A DNA stretch of 64,000 nucleotides from Rhodoglobus sp. GTDB lineage: Bacteria; Actinomycetota; Actinomycetes; Actinomycetales; Microbacteriaceae. The DNA lies in the NCBI GenBank assembly GCA_025463605.1, contig JAODAV010000003.1, positions 1-64,000 on the forward strand. Reading direction: 5' to 3'. A program made the translations under genes and the position numbers. A model generated the notes under the pieces. It saw only the letters and a program-made list of their open reading frames with translations. It did no database searches and was not told the origin of the DNA. Shown here piece by piece: positions 7,526-16,909 of the stretch (its first letter is position 1; the number at the start of each line of letters is the position of its first letter).

Positions 7526-8806
7526 TTGGCTACGAGGCGCAAGAAAGACGACGACACGGACGTGCTCGTCGAACCCGGAAAAGATCTCGAAGCGCCCACC
7601 GAGAGTGTGACGTTCACCGTCTCCCTCCCGGTTCAGGTGCACGAGACGCCAGAAGACGAGGTAGCGGTCGCGATCCACGACATCGCGATCAGCCCCGAAT
7701 ACCTGGATGTCGCGGGCCCCACCACCACGTCGATCACTCTCGTGCCCGAGGCCGTGCTGACCGTGCCCGAGCCCGTCGACACGAGCCCCGTCATCCCGGC
7801 ACTCCCGGAACCCGACCAGGTCTACAGCCGCCGCGGCCGCCAGCGCGGCGAGATCTCGTCGACACCCGAACCCGCTGCAATGCTCACGGCCGAGCGACTC
7901 ATTGGCACCCGCAAGCGTAAACCTCCACCCGAGGGGATGCTGCAGGAGCTGCTCTACGCCATCACCTTCCGCCTCGTCAACGTGGGCGACTCCTACCGGG
8001 TTCGTGAGCGCAAGGCCCTCGAGGCGCGGATCACGCGGTTCTTCGAAGGCGGGGCGCGCTTCGTGCCCGTGCTGACGCGCAAAGGCGGCGTCGGCAAGAC
8101 CACGATCACCGCGCTACTCGGCATGGCCCTCGCCGATGAGCGGGAAGACCGAGTCATAGCGATCGACGCCAACCCCGACCGTGGCACCCTGGCCGAGCGC
8201 GTCGACCGGCAGACCCGCGCGACCGTGCGCGACGTCGTCACGCGCGCGGGCACCATCCAGGCGTTCAGCGAATTCCAGACGCTCGTCTCGCGCGACCAGA
8301 CCCGGCTCGACGTGCTCGCCTCCGACACCGACCCACTCGTCTCGGAGGCTTTCGACGAAGACGACTACAACGTCGTCGCCGACATGGCGGAGCGGTTCTA
8401 CTCCATTGTGCTCACCGACTGCGGCACGGGTATCGTGCACTCCGTCATGCGTGCGACCTTGCTGCGGGCCGACTCGATCGTGATCGTCTCCGGGGGCAGC
8501 GTCGACGAAGCGCGCCTCGCCTCCGAGACGCTCACGTGGCTCGAAGCCAATGGTTATGCCGAGCTCGTCAGGAACGCCGTCGTCGCCCTCAACACAGCAA
8601 CACACGGCACCAACCTCGTGAAGCTCGACGAGATCGAAGCGCACTTCAAGTCGCGCGTGCGCGACATCGTGCGCATACCGTACGACCCCACGCTCGCCAC
8701 GGGCTCGGTCATTCACTACTCGGAGCTCCAACCGCTGACCCGCAACGCCGCTCGCGAACTCGCTGCCCTCGTCATCGACGGGCTGCCGTCACAGCGTCCC
8801 ACCTGA
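7526..8806 (+). CDS. MinD/ParA-like ATPase with long N-terminal extension
   Basis: A 426-aa protein. The first ~150 residues are acidic, proline-rich and probably disordered. The C-terminal half is a SIMIBI ATPase with P-loop [19 protein letters not shown], Walker A' [17 protein letters not shown] and a Walker B-like strand [15 protein letters not shown]. The layout resembles the MinD-like proteins (EspI-like) common in actinobacteria, often of unknown function. The start is the TTG at 7526, with AGAGGGA about 9 bases upstream. It follows pyc by 63 bases and precedes def by 4 bases. No min or type VII secretion genes are nearby. Confidence 0.8.
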   Translation: MATRRKKDDDTDVLVEPGKDLEAPTESVTFTVSLPVQVHETPEDEVAVAIHDIAISPEYLDVAGPTTTSITLVPEAVLTVPEPVDTSPVIPALPEPDQVYSRRGRQRGEISSTPEPAAMLTAERLIGTRKRKPPPEGMLQELLYAITFRLVNVGDSYRVRERKALEARITRFFEGGARFVPVLTRKGGVGKTTITALLGMALADEREDRVIAIDANPDRGTLAERVDRQTRATVRDVVTRAGTIQAFSEFQTLVSRDQTRLDVLASDTDPLVSEAFDEDDYNVVADMAERFYSIVLTDCGTGIVHSVMRATLLRADSIVIVSGGSVDEARLASETLTWLEANGYAELVRNAVVALNTATHGTNLVKLDEIEAHFKSRVRDIVRIPYDPTLATGSVIHYSELQPLTRNAARELAALVIDGLPSQRPT

Positions 8807-8810
8807 CTCG

Positions 8811-9302
8811 ATGACGGAACGCCAGATCCGCCTCTTCGGCGACCCCGTGCTCCGCTCCGCCTGCGACCCCATCCGGCCAGGCGACCCTAAGGCGAGAACG
8901 CTCGTCGAAGACCTCCTCGAGACGGTGCAAGTGCCCGGTCGTGCCGGACTTGCCGCCAACCAGATCGGCGTGGGCCTGCGTGCCTTCAGCTACAACATCG
9001 ACGGCGATGTGGGATACGTCATCAATCCCGTTCTGGCCGAAGTCTCCGGTGAGCCGGAGCTGGTTGACGAAGGATGCCTCTCCGTACCCGGCTTCTACTT
9101 CCCACGCCTGCGACACCCTTATGCTCGCGTCACGGGAGAGGACGTCGACGGCAACCCGGTGGAGATCTCGGGCATCGGACTCATGGCGCAGGCCCTCCAG
9201 CACGAGACCGACCACCTTGACGGGCACCTCTACATCGAAGGTCTCGAGCCGGAGACCAAGCGCGAGGCGATGAAGCTCATCCGCCTCGCGCCCTGGTACT
9301 AG
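8811..9302 (+). CDS. def: Peptide deformylase
   Basis: Removes the formyl group from the N-terminal methionine of new proteins. The product is 163 aa with the three family motifs: [13 protein letters not shown] (motif 1), EGCLSVPG with the metal-binding cysteine (motif 2), and QHETDHLDG with the catalytic glutamate and two histidine ligands (motif 3). It starts 4 bases after the MinD-like gene, suggesting co-transcription, and has no strong ribosome binding site of its own. It converges on the acyl-CoA ligase gene with a 7-base gap. Many actinobacteria carry more than one def copy. Confidence 0.93.
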   Translation: MTERQIRLFGDPVLRSACDPIRPGDPKARTLVEDLLETVQVPGRAGLAANQIGVGLRAFSYNIDGDVGYVINPVLAEVSGEPELVDEGCLSVPGFYFPRLRHPYARVTGEDVDGNPVEISGIGLMAQALQHETDHLDGHLYIEGLEPETKREAMKLIRLAPWY

Positions 9303-9309
9303 CCGCTGC

Positions 9310-11136
9310 TCAGTGGTTGAGGGAGACACCCTCGGTGGTCGGGGAACCCTCGTACAGGCTCTCGATCTCGCCGCTGAAGTCCTTGAGGATGACGTTGCGC
9401 TTGATGCTCAGTTTGGGCGTCAAGTGACCGCTGGCCTCGGTGAGATCCGCCTCGAGGATCTGGAACTTGCGGATCGACTCGGCGCGGGAGACACGGGAGT
9501 TCGCCGCATCCACCGCCGACTGCACTTCGGCGATCACCTTCGGGTGCTTCGCCGCGTCGGCCACCGACATTCCGCCATCGAGCCCGTTGTTGTTGAGCCA
9601 GACCGGCAGCATCTCCTCGTCGAGGGTGATGAGCGCCGAGATGAACGGCTTCTGGTCTCCGACGACGATGACCTGTCCGATGATCGGGTTCGCGCGGATC
9701 GGGTCCTCGAGCGTCGCGGGCGCGACGTTCTTGCCGCCGGCCGTGACGATGAGCTCCTTCTTGCGGCCCGTGATCACGAGGTAGCCGTCTTCGTCGAACT
9801 CGCCGATGTCGCCCGTCTTGAACCACTCGCCGTCGAAGGTCTCCTTCGTCGCCTCCTCGTTGTTCCAGTAGCCGTCGAAGACGCAGACTCCCTTGACCTG
9901 GATCTCGCCATCCTCCGCAATGCGCACCGAGACGCCGGGGAGGGGCGGGCCGACCTTGCCGATCTTGAAGTTCGACGGCACGTTCACGGAGACCGGCGCC
10001 GTAGTCTCTGTGAGGCCGTAGCCCTCGAGGATCGTGAGGCCGAGACTGCGGTAGAAGTGACCGAGGCGCAGACCCAAAGGAGCCGAGCCGGAGACGGCGT
10101 ACTTGACGTTGCCGCCGAGTGCCGCGCGAATCTTGCTGAGCACGAGGCGGTCGAAGAGCGCGAACTGGAGCTTGAGGCCCAGCGGCACGTGGCCGGCATC
10201 GAGCGCTTTCGAGTGCGCGATCGCGACATCCGCGGCCTTGCGGAAGATCTTGCCCTTGCCCCCGGACTCGGCCTTCTGCTCTGACGAGTTGTAGACCTTC
10301 TCGAACACGCGCGGCACCGCGAGCAGGAACGTGGGCTTGAACGAGCCCATCGAGGGAAGCAGGAGCTTGGTGTCGGGCTGGTGGCCGACCTTCACGCCGC
10401 CGTGCACGGAGAGCACCGAGATGAACCGCGCGAAGATGTGCGCGAGGGTGATGAAGAGCAGGGTCGTCGATTCGGGGTTGACCACCTCGGGGATCGCCTT
10501 CTGCGCGTTGCGGCTCAGCTCCACGAAGTTCGAGTGGGTGATGATGCAGCCCTTGGGCTTGCCCGTCGTGCCCGACGTGTAGATGAGGGTAGCGAGATCC
10601 TTGCCCGTGGCGAGGTTGCGGCGGCGCTCGATCTCCTCGTCGGTAACGTCTTTGCCGGCCGCGACGAGCTTGTCGAGGTCGCCGAGGCCGATCTGCCACA
10701 CGCTGCGCACGAGCGGAGCATCCGCGTGGATCTCATCGAAGCGCGCGAAATGATCCGGGTTCTCGGTGATCATGGCGACGGCGCCAGAATCGGTGAGGTT
10801 CCACAGGATCTGGCTCGGCGCGGATGTCTCGTACACGGGCACGAGCACGGCCCCGGCGAACCAGGCGGCGAAGTCGATGAGAGTCCACTCGTAGCGGGTC
10901 TTGCTCATGAGCCCGATCTTGTCGCCGGGCTCGATGCCCGAGGCGACGAAACCCTTCGCGAGGGCCTTGACCTGATCCAGGAACTGCGACGCCGTCACGT
11001 CGCTCCAGCCGCCGTCGGCAGTGGGGAGCGCGAAGAGTGCGCGGTCGGGTGTGGCAGCGACCCGGTCGATGAGCAGGTCGGTGGCGTTGGCTTCGGGGTC
11101 GGCCTCGACCATAGCGGGAACGTCGAACTGTTTCAC
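9310..11136 (-). CDS. Long-chain fatty-acid-CoA ligase (FadD15-like)
   Basis: AMP-forming ligase that activates fatty acids to acyl-CoA (608 aa). The ATP-binding motif IYTSGTTGKPKGCIITHSNF is intact. Further signatures are GYGLTETTAPVSVN, WFKTGDIGEFDEDGYL and GRKKELIVTAGGKNVAP. The start is the GTG at 1136 of the reverse strand's 11 kb block (position 11136), 6 bases after AAAGGAG; longer frames lack a ribosome binding site. Position next to plsC and aroG matches the mycobacterial fadD15 (Rv2187) neighbourhood. The exact fatty-acid substrate is not visible. Confidence 0.92.
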   Translation of the reverse strand: MKQFDVPAMVEADPEANATDLLIDRVAATPDRALFALPTADGGWSDVTASQFLDQVKALAKGFVASGIEPGDKIGLMSKTRYEWTLIDFAAWFAGAVLVPVYETSAPSQILWNLTDSGAVAMITENPDHFARFDEIHADAPLVRSVWQIGLGDLDKLVAAGKDVTDEEIERRRNLATGKDLATLIYTSGTTGKPKGCIITHSNFVELSRNAQKAIPEVVNPESTTLLFITLAHIFARFISVLSVHGGVKVGHQPDTKLLLPSMGSFKPTFLLAVPRVFEKVYNSSEQKAESGGKGKIFRKAADVAIAHSKALDAGHVPLGLKLQFALFDRLVLSKIRAALGGNVKYAVSGSAPLGLRLGHFYRSLGLTILEGYGLTETTAPVSVNVPSNFKIGKVGPPLPGVSVRIAEDGEIQVKGVCVFDGYWNNEEATKETFDGEWFKTGDIGEFDEDGYLVITGRKKELIVTAGGKNVAPATLEDPIRANPIIGQVIVVGDQKPFISALITLDEEMLPVWLNNNGLDGGMSVADAAKHPKVIAEVQSAVDAANSRVSRAESIRKFQILEADLTEASGHLTPKLSIKRNVILKDFSGEIESLYEGSPTTEGVSLNH

Positions 11137-11217
11137 GGCAACTCCTTTGGTACCGGTCGGGGTCATTTTCCCTATTCTAGGCGGACGGGGCCGGGATTCC
11201 TCAGGCTGGTGCGGCAG

Positions 11218-11223
11218 TACACT
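11218..11223 (+). promoter_or_regulatory. -10 box of a probable leaderless promoter (ROK kinase)
   Basis: TACACT ends 8 bases before the GTG at 11232, and no Shine-Dalgarno sequence is present. Transcription would start at or next to the start codon. Confidence 0.5.
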
Positions 11224-11231
11224 CGACAACC

Positions 11232-12179
11232 GTGCATGCCATCGGAATCGACATCGGCGGAACCAAGATCGCGGGCGCGGTGGTGGCCGAGAACGGCGAC
11301 ATCGTCGCCGAGGAGCGAGTGGCGACCCAGGCCGGCGACTCCGAGGCGATCATCGATGCCGTCGTGGGCATGATCGAGCGCCTCTCGATCGGGCAGTCGA
11401 TCGTCGCGGCGGGCGTCGCCGCCCCCGGATTCATCGATGCCGGGCAGTCGACCGTGTACTACACGCCCAACATCAGCTGGCGCAACGAACCGCTGCGCGA
11501 TCGCCTTCTCGAGCGCGTGCAGCTCGACATCACGATCGACAACGACGCGAACGCGGCGGGATGGGCCGAGTACCGGTTCGGTGCGGGAAAGTCGGTTTCC
11601 GACATGACGATGCTCACGATCGGCACGGGAGTCGGCGGGGCGATCGTTAGCCAGGGGCGCCTGTTCCGCGGCGGCTTCGGCGCCGGTGCCGAACTCGGCC
11701 ATCTCCGGGTCGTTCCGGATGGCCTGCCGTGCGGTTGCGGCGCCCGAGGATGCATCGAGCAGTACGGTTCCGGCCGCGCGCTCCTGCGCATGGCCAATGA
11801 GATCGCTGATGTCGGTGGCATCGGACTGGCCCTCGCGGACGCGAGGCGCGCTCACGGAACTCTCGACGGCGTCGTCGTGGGCCGACTCATCGCCGAGGGA
11901 GACGCCGGCGCCCTGCACGCGCTCGAAGAGCTCGGGCACTGGCTGGGCCAGGCCTGCGCCTCACTGAGCGCCGTGCTCGACCCCGAGCTGTTCGTGTTCG
12001 GCGGGGGAGTCGCCGAAGCAGGAGATCTTCTGCTCGACGCCGTGCGGGAGGCCTATCGCCAGCACCTTCCCGCCCGCGGGTACCACCCTGAACCGGAGTT
12101 CGTGATCGCCGAACTCGTGAACAACGCTGGTGTCGTGGGCGCCGCCGACCTAGCGCGCGTGCATTCGCGGGGGCGTTAG
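11232..12179 (+). CDS. ROK-family glucokinase-like sugar kinase
   Basis: Cytoplasmic sugar kinase of 315 aa. It begins with the phosphate loop MHAIGIDIGGTKIAGAVV. The sugar-binding segment contains NDANAAGWAEYRFG, then TIGTGVGGAIV. The ROK zinc signature CGCGARGCIEQYGSG has all three cysteines. No N-terminal helix-turn-helix is present, so it is a kinase and not a ROK repressor. Glucose is the most likely substrate; fructose, N-acetylated sugars or use of polyphosphate cannot be excluded. It reads into plsC (31 bases between them). Confidence 0.86.
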   Translation: MHAIGIDIGGTKIAGAVVAENGDIVAEERVATQAGDSEAIIDAVVGMIERLSIGQSIVAAGVAAPGFIDAGQSTVYYTPNISWRNEPLRDRLLERVQLDITIDNDANAAGWAEYRFGAGKSVSDMTMLTIGTGVGGAIVSQGRLFRGGFGAGAELGHLRVVPDGLPCGCGARGCIEQYGSGRALLRMANEIADVGGIGLALADARRAHGTLDGVVVGRLIAEGDAGALHALEELGHWLGQACASLSAVLDPELFVFGGGVAEAGDLLLDAVREAYRQHLPARGYHPEPEFVIAELVNNAGVVGAADLARVHSRGR

Positions 12180-12210
12180 AGTAGTAGCTTCCGGCCGGGA
12201 GGTAAGTCGA

Positions 12211-12900
12211 ATGTTCTACTGGTTCATGAAGAACCTGGTCGCCGGCCCGCTTCTCAAGACGGTGTTCCGGCCCTGGATCTCGGGTCTGGAGAATATTCCT
12301 CGAACCGGTGGCGTCATCCTCGCCAGCAATCACCTCTCCGTGATCGACTCGATCTTCCTGCCTCTCGTCATCGATCGCCGCATCTACTTCCTCGCCAAGA
12401 GCGACTACTTCGTCGGCCGCACCTTCAGGGGCTGGGCGATCAAGAACTTCCTGCTCGGAACCGGCATGCTGCCGATCGACCGCTCCGGCGGCAAGGCCTC
12501 TGAGGCGTCCCTCAACACGGGCCTCGAGGTACTCGCGAAGGGCGCTGTGCTCGGCATCTATCCGGAGGGCACGCGCAGCCCGGACGGCAAGATGTACCGG
12601 GGTCGCACCGGCGTGGCGCGAATGGTGCTCGAGGCACACGTGCCCGTGGTGCCCGTCGCGATGATCGATACAGAGAAAGTCATGCCCATCGGCAGCAAGA
12701 TCCCCAAGGTGCGCCGCATCGGGATCGTTTTCGGCGAACCGCTCGACTTCTCGCGCTTCGAGGGCATGGAAGGCGACCGTTTCATCCTTCGCTCGATCAC
12801 CGACGAGATCATGTACGAACTCAGCCGGATCAGCGGGCAGGAATACGTGGACGTCTACGCGTCTTCAGTACGAGAGAAGATCGGCAGTCGAGGCCGCTGA
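12211..12900 (+). CDS. plsC: 1-acyl-sn-glycerol-3-phosphate acyltransferase
   Basis: Membrane-associated acyltransferase of phosphatidic acid synthesis (229 aa). The catalytic NHxxxxD box reads SNHLSVIDS, and the substrate-binding motif is YPEGTRSPDG. GGGAGG lies 8 bases before the ATG. A TAGAGT box at 12177-12182, overlapping the stop of the kinase gene, could give it its own promoter. Neighbours (FadD upstream, AroG downstream) match the mycobacterial Rv2182c region. Confidence 0.9.
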   Translation: MFYWFMKNLVAGPLLKTVFRPWISGLENIPRTGGVILASNHLSVIDSIFLPLVIDRRIYFLAKSDYFVGRTFRGWAIKNFLLGTGMLPIDRSGGKASEASLNTGLEVLAKGAVLGIYPEGTRSPDGKMYRGRTGVARMVLEAHVPVVPVAMIDTEKVMPIGSKIPKVRRIGIVFGEPLDFSRFEGMEGDRFILRSITDEIMYELSRISGQEYVDVYASSVREKIGSRGR

Positions 12901-12920
12901 CCTTCGATAGGCTCGTAGGC

Positions 12921-12935
12921 CGGGGCGTCGCCCCG
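12921..12935 (+). other. Short GC hairpin in the aroG leader
   Basis: CGGGGC-GTC-GCCCCG forms a perfect 6-base stem 33 bases before the aroG start and 8 bases after a TAGGCT box at 12908-12913. It would sit at the 5' end of the aroG mRNA. No leader peptide or U-tract is visible, so an attenuation role is speculative. Confidence 0.3.
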
Positions 12936-12968
12936 ACTCCTCACATTCCGCAGCTAAGGAACTTCCTC

Positions 12969-14339
12969 GTGGTTGACCCGTCCGAACCAGTCGTGCTCGC
13001 CGATCCCGAAGTGATTGCCGGTCTCGACTATTGGCGGACCCTTCCGATCAAGCAGCAGCCGACATGGCCAGACCCGGATGCCGTGGGCGCCGCCTCCGCG
13101 AAGATCGCAACGCTGCCGCCGCTCATCTTCGCCGGCGAGGCGGACATCCTGCGCGACCGCCTCGCGAAGGCGGCTCGTGGCGAGGCGTTCCTGCTGCAGG
13201 GCGGCGACTGCGCCGAGACCTTTGCCGGCACCAACGCCCAGAACATCCGCGACCGCGTCAAGACGATCCTGCAGATGGCCGTCGTGCTCACCTACGGCGC
13301 ATCCAAGCCCATCATCAAGATGGGCCGCATGGCCGGCCAGTTCGCCAAGCCGCGCTCGAGCGACACCGAGACGCGCGGCGACGTGACACTGCCCGCGTAC
13401 CGCGGCGACATCGTCAACGGCTACGACTTCACTCCGGAGTCCCGCGAGGCCGACCCGAGCCGGCTGGTTGAGGGCTACCACGCGGCCGCATCGACGCTCA
13501 ACCTGGTTCGAGCATTCACCCAGGGTGGTTTCGCCGACCTCCGACAGGTGCACTCCTGGAATCGGGGGTTCGCGTCTAACCCGGCCAACCACCGGTATGA
13601 GAAGGTCGCGAGCGAGATAGACAAGGCCATCAAGTTCATGGAGGCCGCGGGAGCGGACTTCGACGAGCTCAAGCGGGTCGAGTTCTACTCGAGCCACGAG
13701 GGCCTGCTCATGGACTACGAGCGACCGATGACGCGCATCGACTCGCGCACCGGCACGGCGTACAACACGAGCGCGCACTTCCTCTGGATCGGGGAGCGCA
13801 CTCGAGACCTCGACGGCGCGCACATCGACTACTTCTCGCGCCTGCGCAACCCGATCGGCGTCAAGCTCGGCTCGTCGACCACACCCGAGGCGATGAAGCA
13901 ACTCATCGACAAGCTCGACCCGGATCGCGAGCCCGGGCGCCTCACGTTCATCACTCGCATGGGGTCGAGCAAGATACGGGACGCGCTTCCACCGCTGCTC
14001 GAGGCAATCAAGGGCATGGATGCGACGCCGCTGTGGGTCACGGACCCCATGCACGGCAACGGCCTCACGACCCCTAACGGCTACAAGACGCGGCGATTCG
14101 ATGATGTCGTGGACGAGGTCAAGGGGTTCTTCGAGGCTCACCGTGCCGCGGGAACCTACCCCGGCGGCATCCACATCGAGCTCACCGGCGACGACGTCAC
14201 CGAATGCCTGGGCGGGTCGGAGCAGATCGACGAAGCCACCCTCGCGACGCGGTACGAGTCGCTGTGCGACCCAAGACTCAACCACATGCAGTCGCTCGAG
14301 CTCGCCTTCCTCGTCGCGGAGGAGCTCACGGCGTTCTGA
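12969..14339 (+). CDS. aroG: Class II 3-deoxy-D-arabino-heptulosonate-7-phosphate (DAHP) synthase
   Basis: First enzyme of the shikimate pathway, condensing phosphoenolpyruvate and erythrose 4-phosphate (456 aa). Plant-like class II signatures are present: FLLQGGDCAETFAGTNAQNI with the metal-binding cysteine, KMGRMAGQFAKPRS, YRGDIVNGYDF and WVTDPMHGNG. The GTG start follows AAGGA by 8 bases. The location next to pknL matches mycobacterial aroG (Rv2178c). The Mycobacterium enzyme is feedback-inhibited together with chorismate mutase; no chorismate mutase gene is in this window. Confidence 0.95.
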   Translation: MVDPSEPVVLADPEVIAGLDYWRTLPIKQQPTWPDPDAVGAASAKIATLPPLIFAGEADILRDRLAKAARGEAFLLQGGDCAETFAGTNAQNIRDRVKTILQMAVVLTYGASKPIIKMGRMAGQFAKPRSSDTETRGDVTLPAYRGDIVNGYDFTPESREADPSRLVEGYHAAASTLNLVRAFTQGGFADLRQVHSWNRGFASNPANHRYEKVASEIDKAIKFMEAAGADFDELKRVEFYSSHEGLLMDYERPMTRIDSRTGTAYNTSAHFLWIGERTRDLDGAHIDYFSRLRNPIGVKLGSSTTPEAMKQLIDKLDPDREPGRLTFITRMGSSKIRDALPPLLEAIKGMDATPLWVTDPMHGNGLTTPNGYKTRRFDDVVDEVKGFFEAHRAAGTYPGGIHIELTGDDVTECLGGSEQIDEATLATRYESLCDPRLNHMQSLELAFLVAEELTAF

Positions 14340-14392
14340 GGCGAAGCCCCAGCGTGTCGACGGAGCACCAGCGATTCGCGGGCGCCCTGTCG

Positions 14393-14406
14393 GTGGCATC
14401 TGCCAC
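14393..14406. other. Palindrome between aroG and the downstream gene
   Basis: GTGGCA-TC-TGCCAC is a perfect 6-base inverted repeat 9 bases before the next ATG. It may be an operator or a weak terminator of aroG. No U-tract follows, which argues against an intrinsic terminator. Confidence 0.3.
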
Positions 14407-14415
14407 TGTGCTCCG

Positions 14416-14865
14416 ATGAGCGATTTCGACTTCCTGTACGGCGAGTGGACCGTGGCCAACACGAGGCTGCGTGAGCTGTTCACGGGCAGCACCGAGTGGT
14501 ACACCTTCGACGCCACGTCGTGGGCGCAACCGATTCTCGGGGGAGTCGGCAATGTCGATGAGATGGACTGCCCCAGTGAGGGCTTCGCGGGAGCGACCAT
14601 CCGGGTGCAAGACCAGGCGTCGGGCGAGTGGTCGATCTACTGGGCCGACAGCAAGACCGGTCGCCTGTTTCCGCCGGTCGTCGGCACGTTCGCGAACGGT
14701 CGTGGCGACTTCTACGGCGACGACACCCACGACGGCCTGCCGATCAAGGCCCATTTCATCTGGTCGCACATCACGCCGACGTCGGCGCGATGGGAACAGG
14801 AGTTCTCGGCGGACGGCGGCGAGACCTGGGAGAGCAACTGGGTGATGGAGTTCACCCGCCGCTAA
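14416..14865 (+). CDS. Conserved hypothetical protein, DUF1579-like beta-barrel fold suspected
   Basis: A soluble 149-aa protein starting MSDFDFLYGEWTVANTRLRE, with LGGVGNVDEMD and WSIYWADSKTGRLFPPVVG. The pattern of W/Y-rich strands and a GEW opening resembles small lipocalin-like or DUF1579-type proteins; I do not recognise a function. The ATG at 14416 is preferred because the longer frame runs inside aroG. The gene ends in a 4-base overlap with the stop codon of pknL on the other strand. No signal peptide is seen. Confidence 0.7.
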   Translation: MSDFDFLYGEWTVANTRLRELFTGSTEWYTFDATSWAQPILGGVGNVDEMDCPSEGFAGATIRVQDQASGEWSIYWADSKTGRLFPPVVGTFANGRGDFYGDDTHDGLPIKAHFIWSHITPTSARWEQEFSADGGETWESNWVMEFTRR

Positions 14866-16820
14866 CCGTAGATCGTCACCTCGGAGCCGCGCTTCACCAG
14901 CTCACCGCCGGCGGGAGACTGGTCGGTCACGACAGCCGGCGGGAATCCCCAGAAGATCTCCTGGATCTCGGTTTCGACGATCACGACGAATCCGAGATCC
15001 TCGAGTTCCGCCTTGGCCGCGGCGATGTTGTCACCGATGACGTCAGGCAGTTGCACGAGGTCGGGACCCCGTGAGATAACGAGGTCGACCGAGTCGCCCT
15101 CGCGGAACACGCGGGGGTTGCCGTTCTCATCAGGCTCCGGGTCGATCATCGCAACGGTCTCGGCGGGGCAGTCGTTGAACTCCTGCTTGCCCTCGGCCGC
15201 CGTGAGCTTGACGCCCGCAAGAATCTGGGTCGCCTCGGTGACGGACTTGCACGTCACATCGGGCAGGGGTCCCGCCGAGGTGATGAGAGTGACGGGCTGC
15301 TTCTCGCCGTAACTCGGTGCTTCGAGAATGGAGGCGCCGTCGGCCCCCAGCACGTTGATAACGATCCCCTTGGCAACTGTGGCGTCGAACTGGTGGATGA
15401 CGGGATCGGTGAGCGTGAAGGGCGCCGCTTCGATCGCGGCTCGCGCCTCATCCTCGGTCATGCCGGCAAATGGCGGAACGGGAAGCGGTTTCGGCCCCGT
15501 GGAGACGAGAAGCTGCACCATGCCGCCGTTCACGACCTGGGTGCCGACCGCCGGGTCGGTGTTGGCGACGAGACCGACCGCCACCGTGGGGGAGTCGATG
15601 CTGCCGTTCGTGGGGTTGACCGTGAGCCCTAGATCGACGAGCTTGTCGGTCGCTTGCTCGACGGTGAGGCCGGCGATCGACTCGGGAATGGTGGTTCGGG
15701 AGCCAGGGCCCAACCCGAAGTACCAGCCCGTGCCAGCGGCAACGGCCACGAGCACGGCGATGAGGGCGATGAGCCACACGGTGCGAGCCCGGCGCTTCTT
15801 CGTCTTCGCCGCGAGCGCGGATGCGTTGTCAGGTACCGCCACGACCCCGCCTCCGACTCCGATGGGCAGCCGCCCGCGGGATCCGATGACTTGCGTCTCC
15901 GCCGTCGTCTCGGTTCTCGCGGGGGCGCTCGGCATCACCATCGTTCGCTGGGTGGGCGTTGTCGAGGGCAGCGAGGTCATGAGCCCGCTGTGGGTCTCGA
16001 ACAGCTGGTCGAGCATCGCGCGGGCATCGCGCGGTCGATCGTCAGGCTCACGCGCGGTCGCCCAGAGCACGAGATCGTCGAGTTCGGTTGGTACGCGAGG
16101 GTTCTTGCTGCTCGGCTTCGGCACGGCGTCGTTGGCATGCTGGTAGGCGATCTGCATGGGCTGGTCGCCCTTGAACGGCTGCTCGCCGACGAGCATCTCG
16201 TACATCATGATGCCGACCGCGTAGATGTCGCTACGAGTGTCAGCGACGCCGCGCGTGACGAGCTCGGGGGAGAGGTAGGCGATGGTGCCGAGCAATGCCG
16301 CACCCGTCGCGGTGTTGGCACTGGCGGCCCGGGCAAGGCCGAAGTCGCCTATCTTGATGCGGCCGTCATCCGCGAGCAGCACGTTCTCGGGCTTGAGGTC
16401 GCGGTGAACGATCCCGGCCTTGTGCGCGGCCGCGAGCCCGGCGAGCACGGCTTCCATGATATCGAGGGTCTGCTCGGTCGTGAGGATGCGGTGCTCCTGC
16501 AGCAGGTCCCTCAGGGTGATTCCCGGCAGGTACTCCATGACGAGGTAGGCCATGTCGCTGTCCTGGCCCTGGTCGAAGACGTTGACTACGTTCGGGTGCG
16601 CGAGGCGTGCGGCAGATCGCGCCTCCTGGATGAACCGCTCTTTGAACTTGCTGTCGTCAGCGAGGTGCCCGTGCATGACCTTGATGGCGACGCGGCGCTC
16701 GAGCCTCAGATCGGTGGCGAGGTACACCGTCGCCATCCCGCCGCGAGCGATGCGTGAGCGGATCTGATACCGGCCGTCGAGGAGACGACCGATCATCGGG
16801 TCCGTGCTGTTGACGCTCAC
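14862..16820 (-). CDS. pknL: PASTA-domain Ser/Thr protein kinase PknL
   Basis: Receptor-type membrane kinase (652 aa) that probably senses peptidoglycan. The cytoplasmic kinase domain is at about 17-275: glycine loop ARGGMATVY, K47 in VAIKV, D141 in HRDLKPEN and DFG at 159-161, all intact. One transmembrane helix is at about 348-370. Four extracellular PASTA repeats follow (about 378-652), with PPFAGMTEDEAR, LPDVTCKSVTEAT and LPDVIGDNIAAAKAEL marking repeats 2-4. It adjoins aroG and the Rv2175c-type gene as pknL does in mycobacteria, where PknL phosphorylates Rv2175c. The start is GTG 6 bases after TAGACT, so probably leaderless. Confidence 0.92.
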   Translation of the reverse strand: MSVNSTDPMIGRLLDGRYQIRSRIARGGMATVYLATDLRLERRVAIKVMHGHLADDSKFKERFIQEARSAARLAHPNVVNVFDQGQDSDMAYLVMEYLPGITLRDLLQEHRILTTEQTLDIMEAVLAGLAAAHKAGIVHRDLKPENVLLADDGRIKIGDFGLARAASANTATGAALLGTIAYLSPELVTRGVADTRSDIYAVGIMMYEMLVGEQPFKGDQPMQIAYQHANDAVPKPSSKNPRVPTELDDLVLWATAREPDDRPRDARAMLDQLFETHSGLMTSLPSTTPTQRTMVMPSAPARTETTAETQVIGSRGRLPIGVGGGVVAVPDNASALAAKTKKRRARTVWLIALIAVLVAVAAGTGWYFGLGPGSRTTIPESIAGLTVEQATDKLVDLGLTVNPTNGSIDSPTVAVGLVANTDPAVGTQVVNGGMVQLLVSTGPKPLPVPPFAGMTEDEARAAIEAAPFTLTDPVIHQFDATVAKGIVINVLGADGASILEAPSYGEKQPVTLITSAGPLPDVTCKSVTEATQILAGVKLTAAEGKQEFNDCPAETVAMIDPEPDENGNPRVFREGDSVDLVISRGPDLVQLPDVIGDNIAAAKAELEDLGFVVIVETEIQEIFWGFPPAVVTDQSPAGGELVKRGSEVTIYG

Positions 16821-16826
16821 CGTCAG

Positions 16827-16832
16827 AGTCTA
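16827..16832 (-). promoter_or_regulatory. -10 box of a probable leaderless promoter (pknL)
   Basis: On the minus strand TAGACT ends 6 bases before the GTG start of pknL. No Shine-Dalgarno sequence is present. Confidence 0.5.
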
Positions 16833-16909
16833 AAGTTCGCAGGTGGGAGAGAACCGCTAGACACGGCGCCGCGGCGGGACTGCCGCAGCGGGATGGGGCT
16901 CGATGGTGC

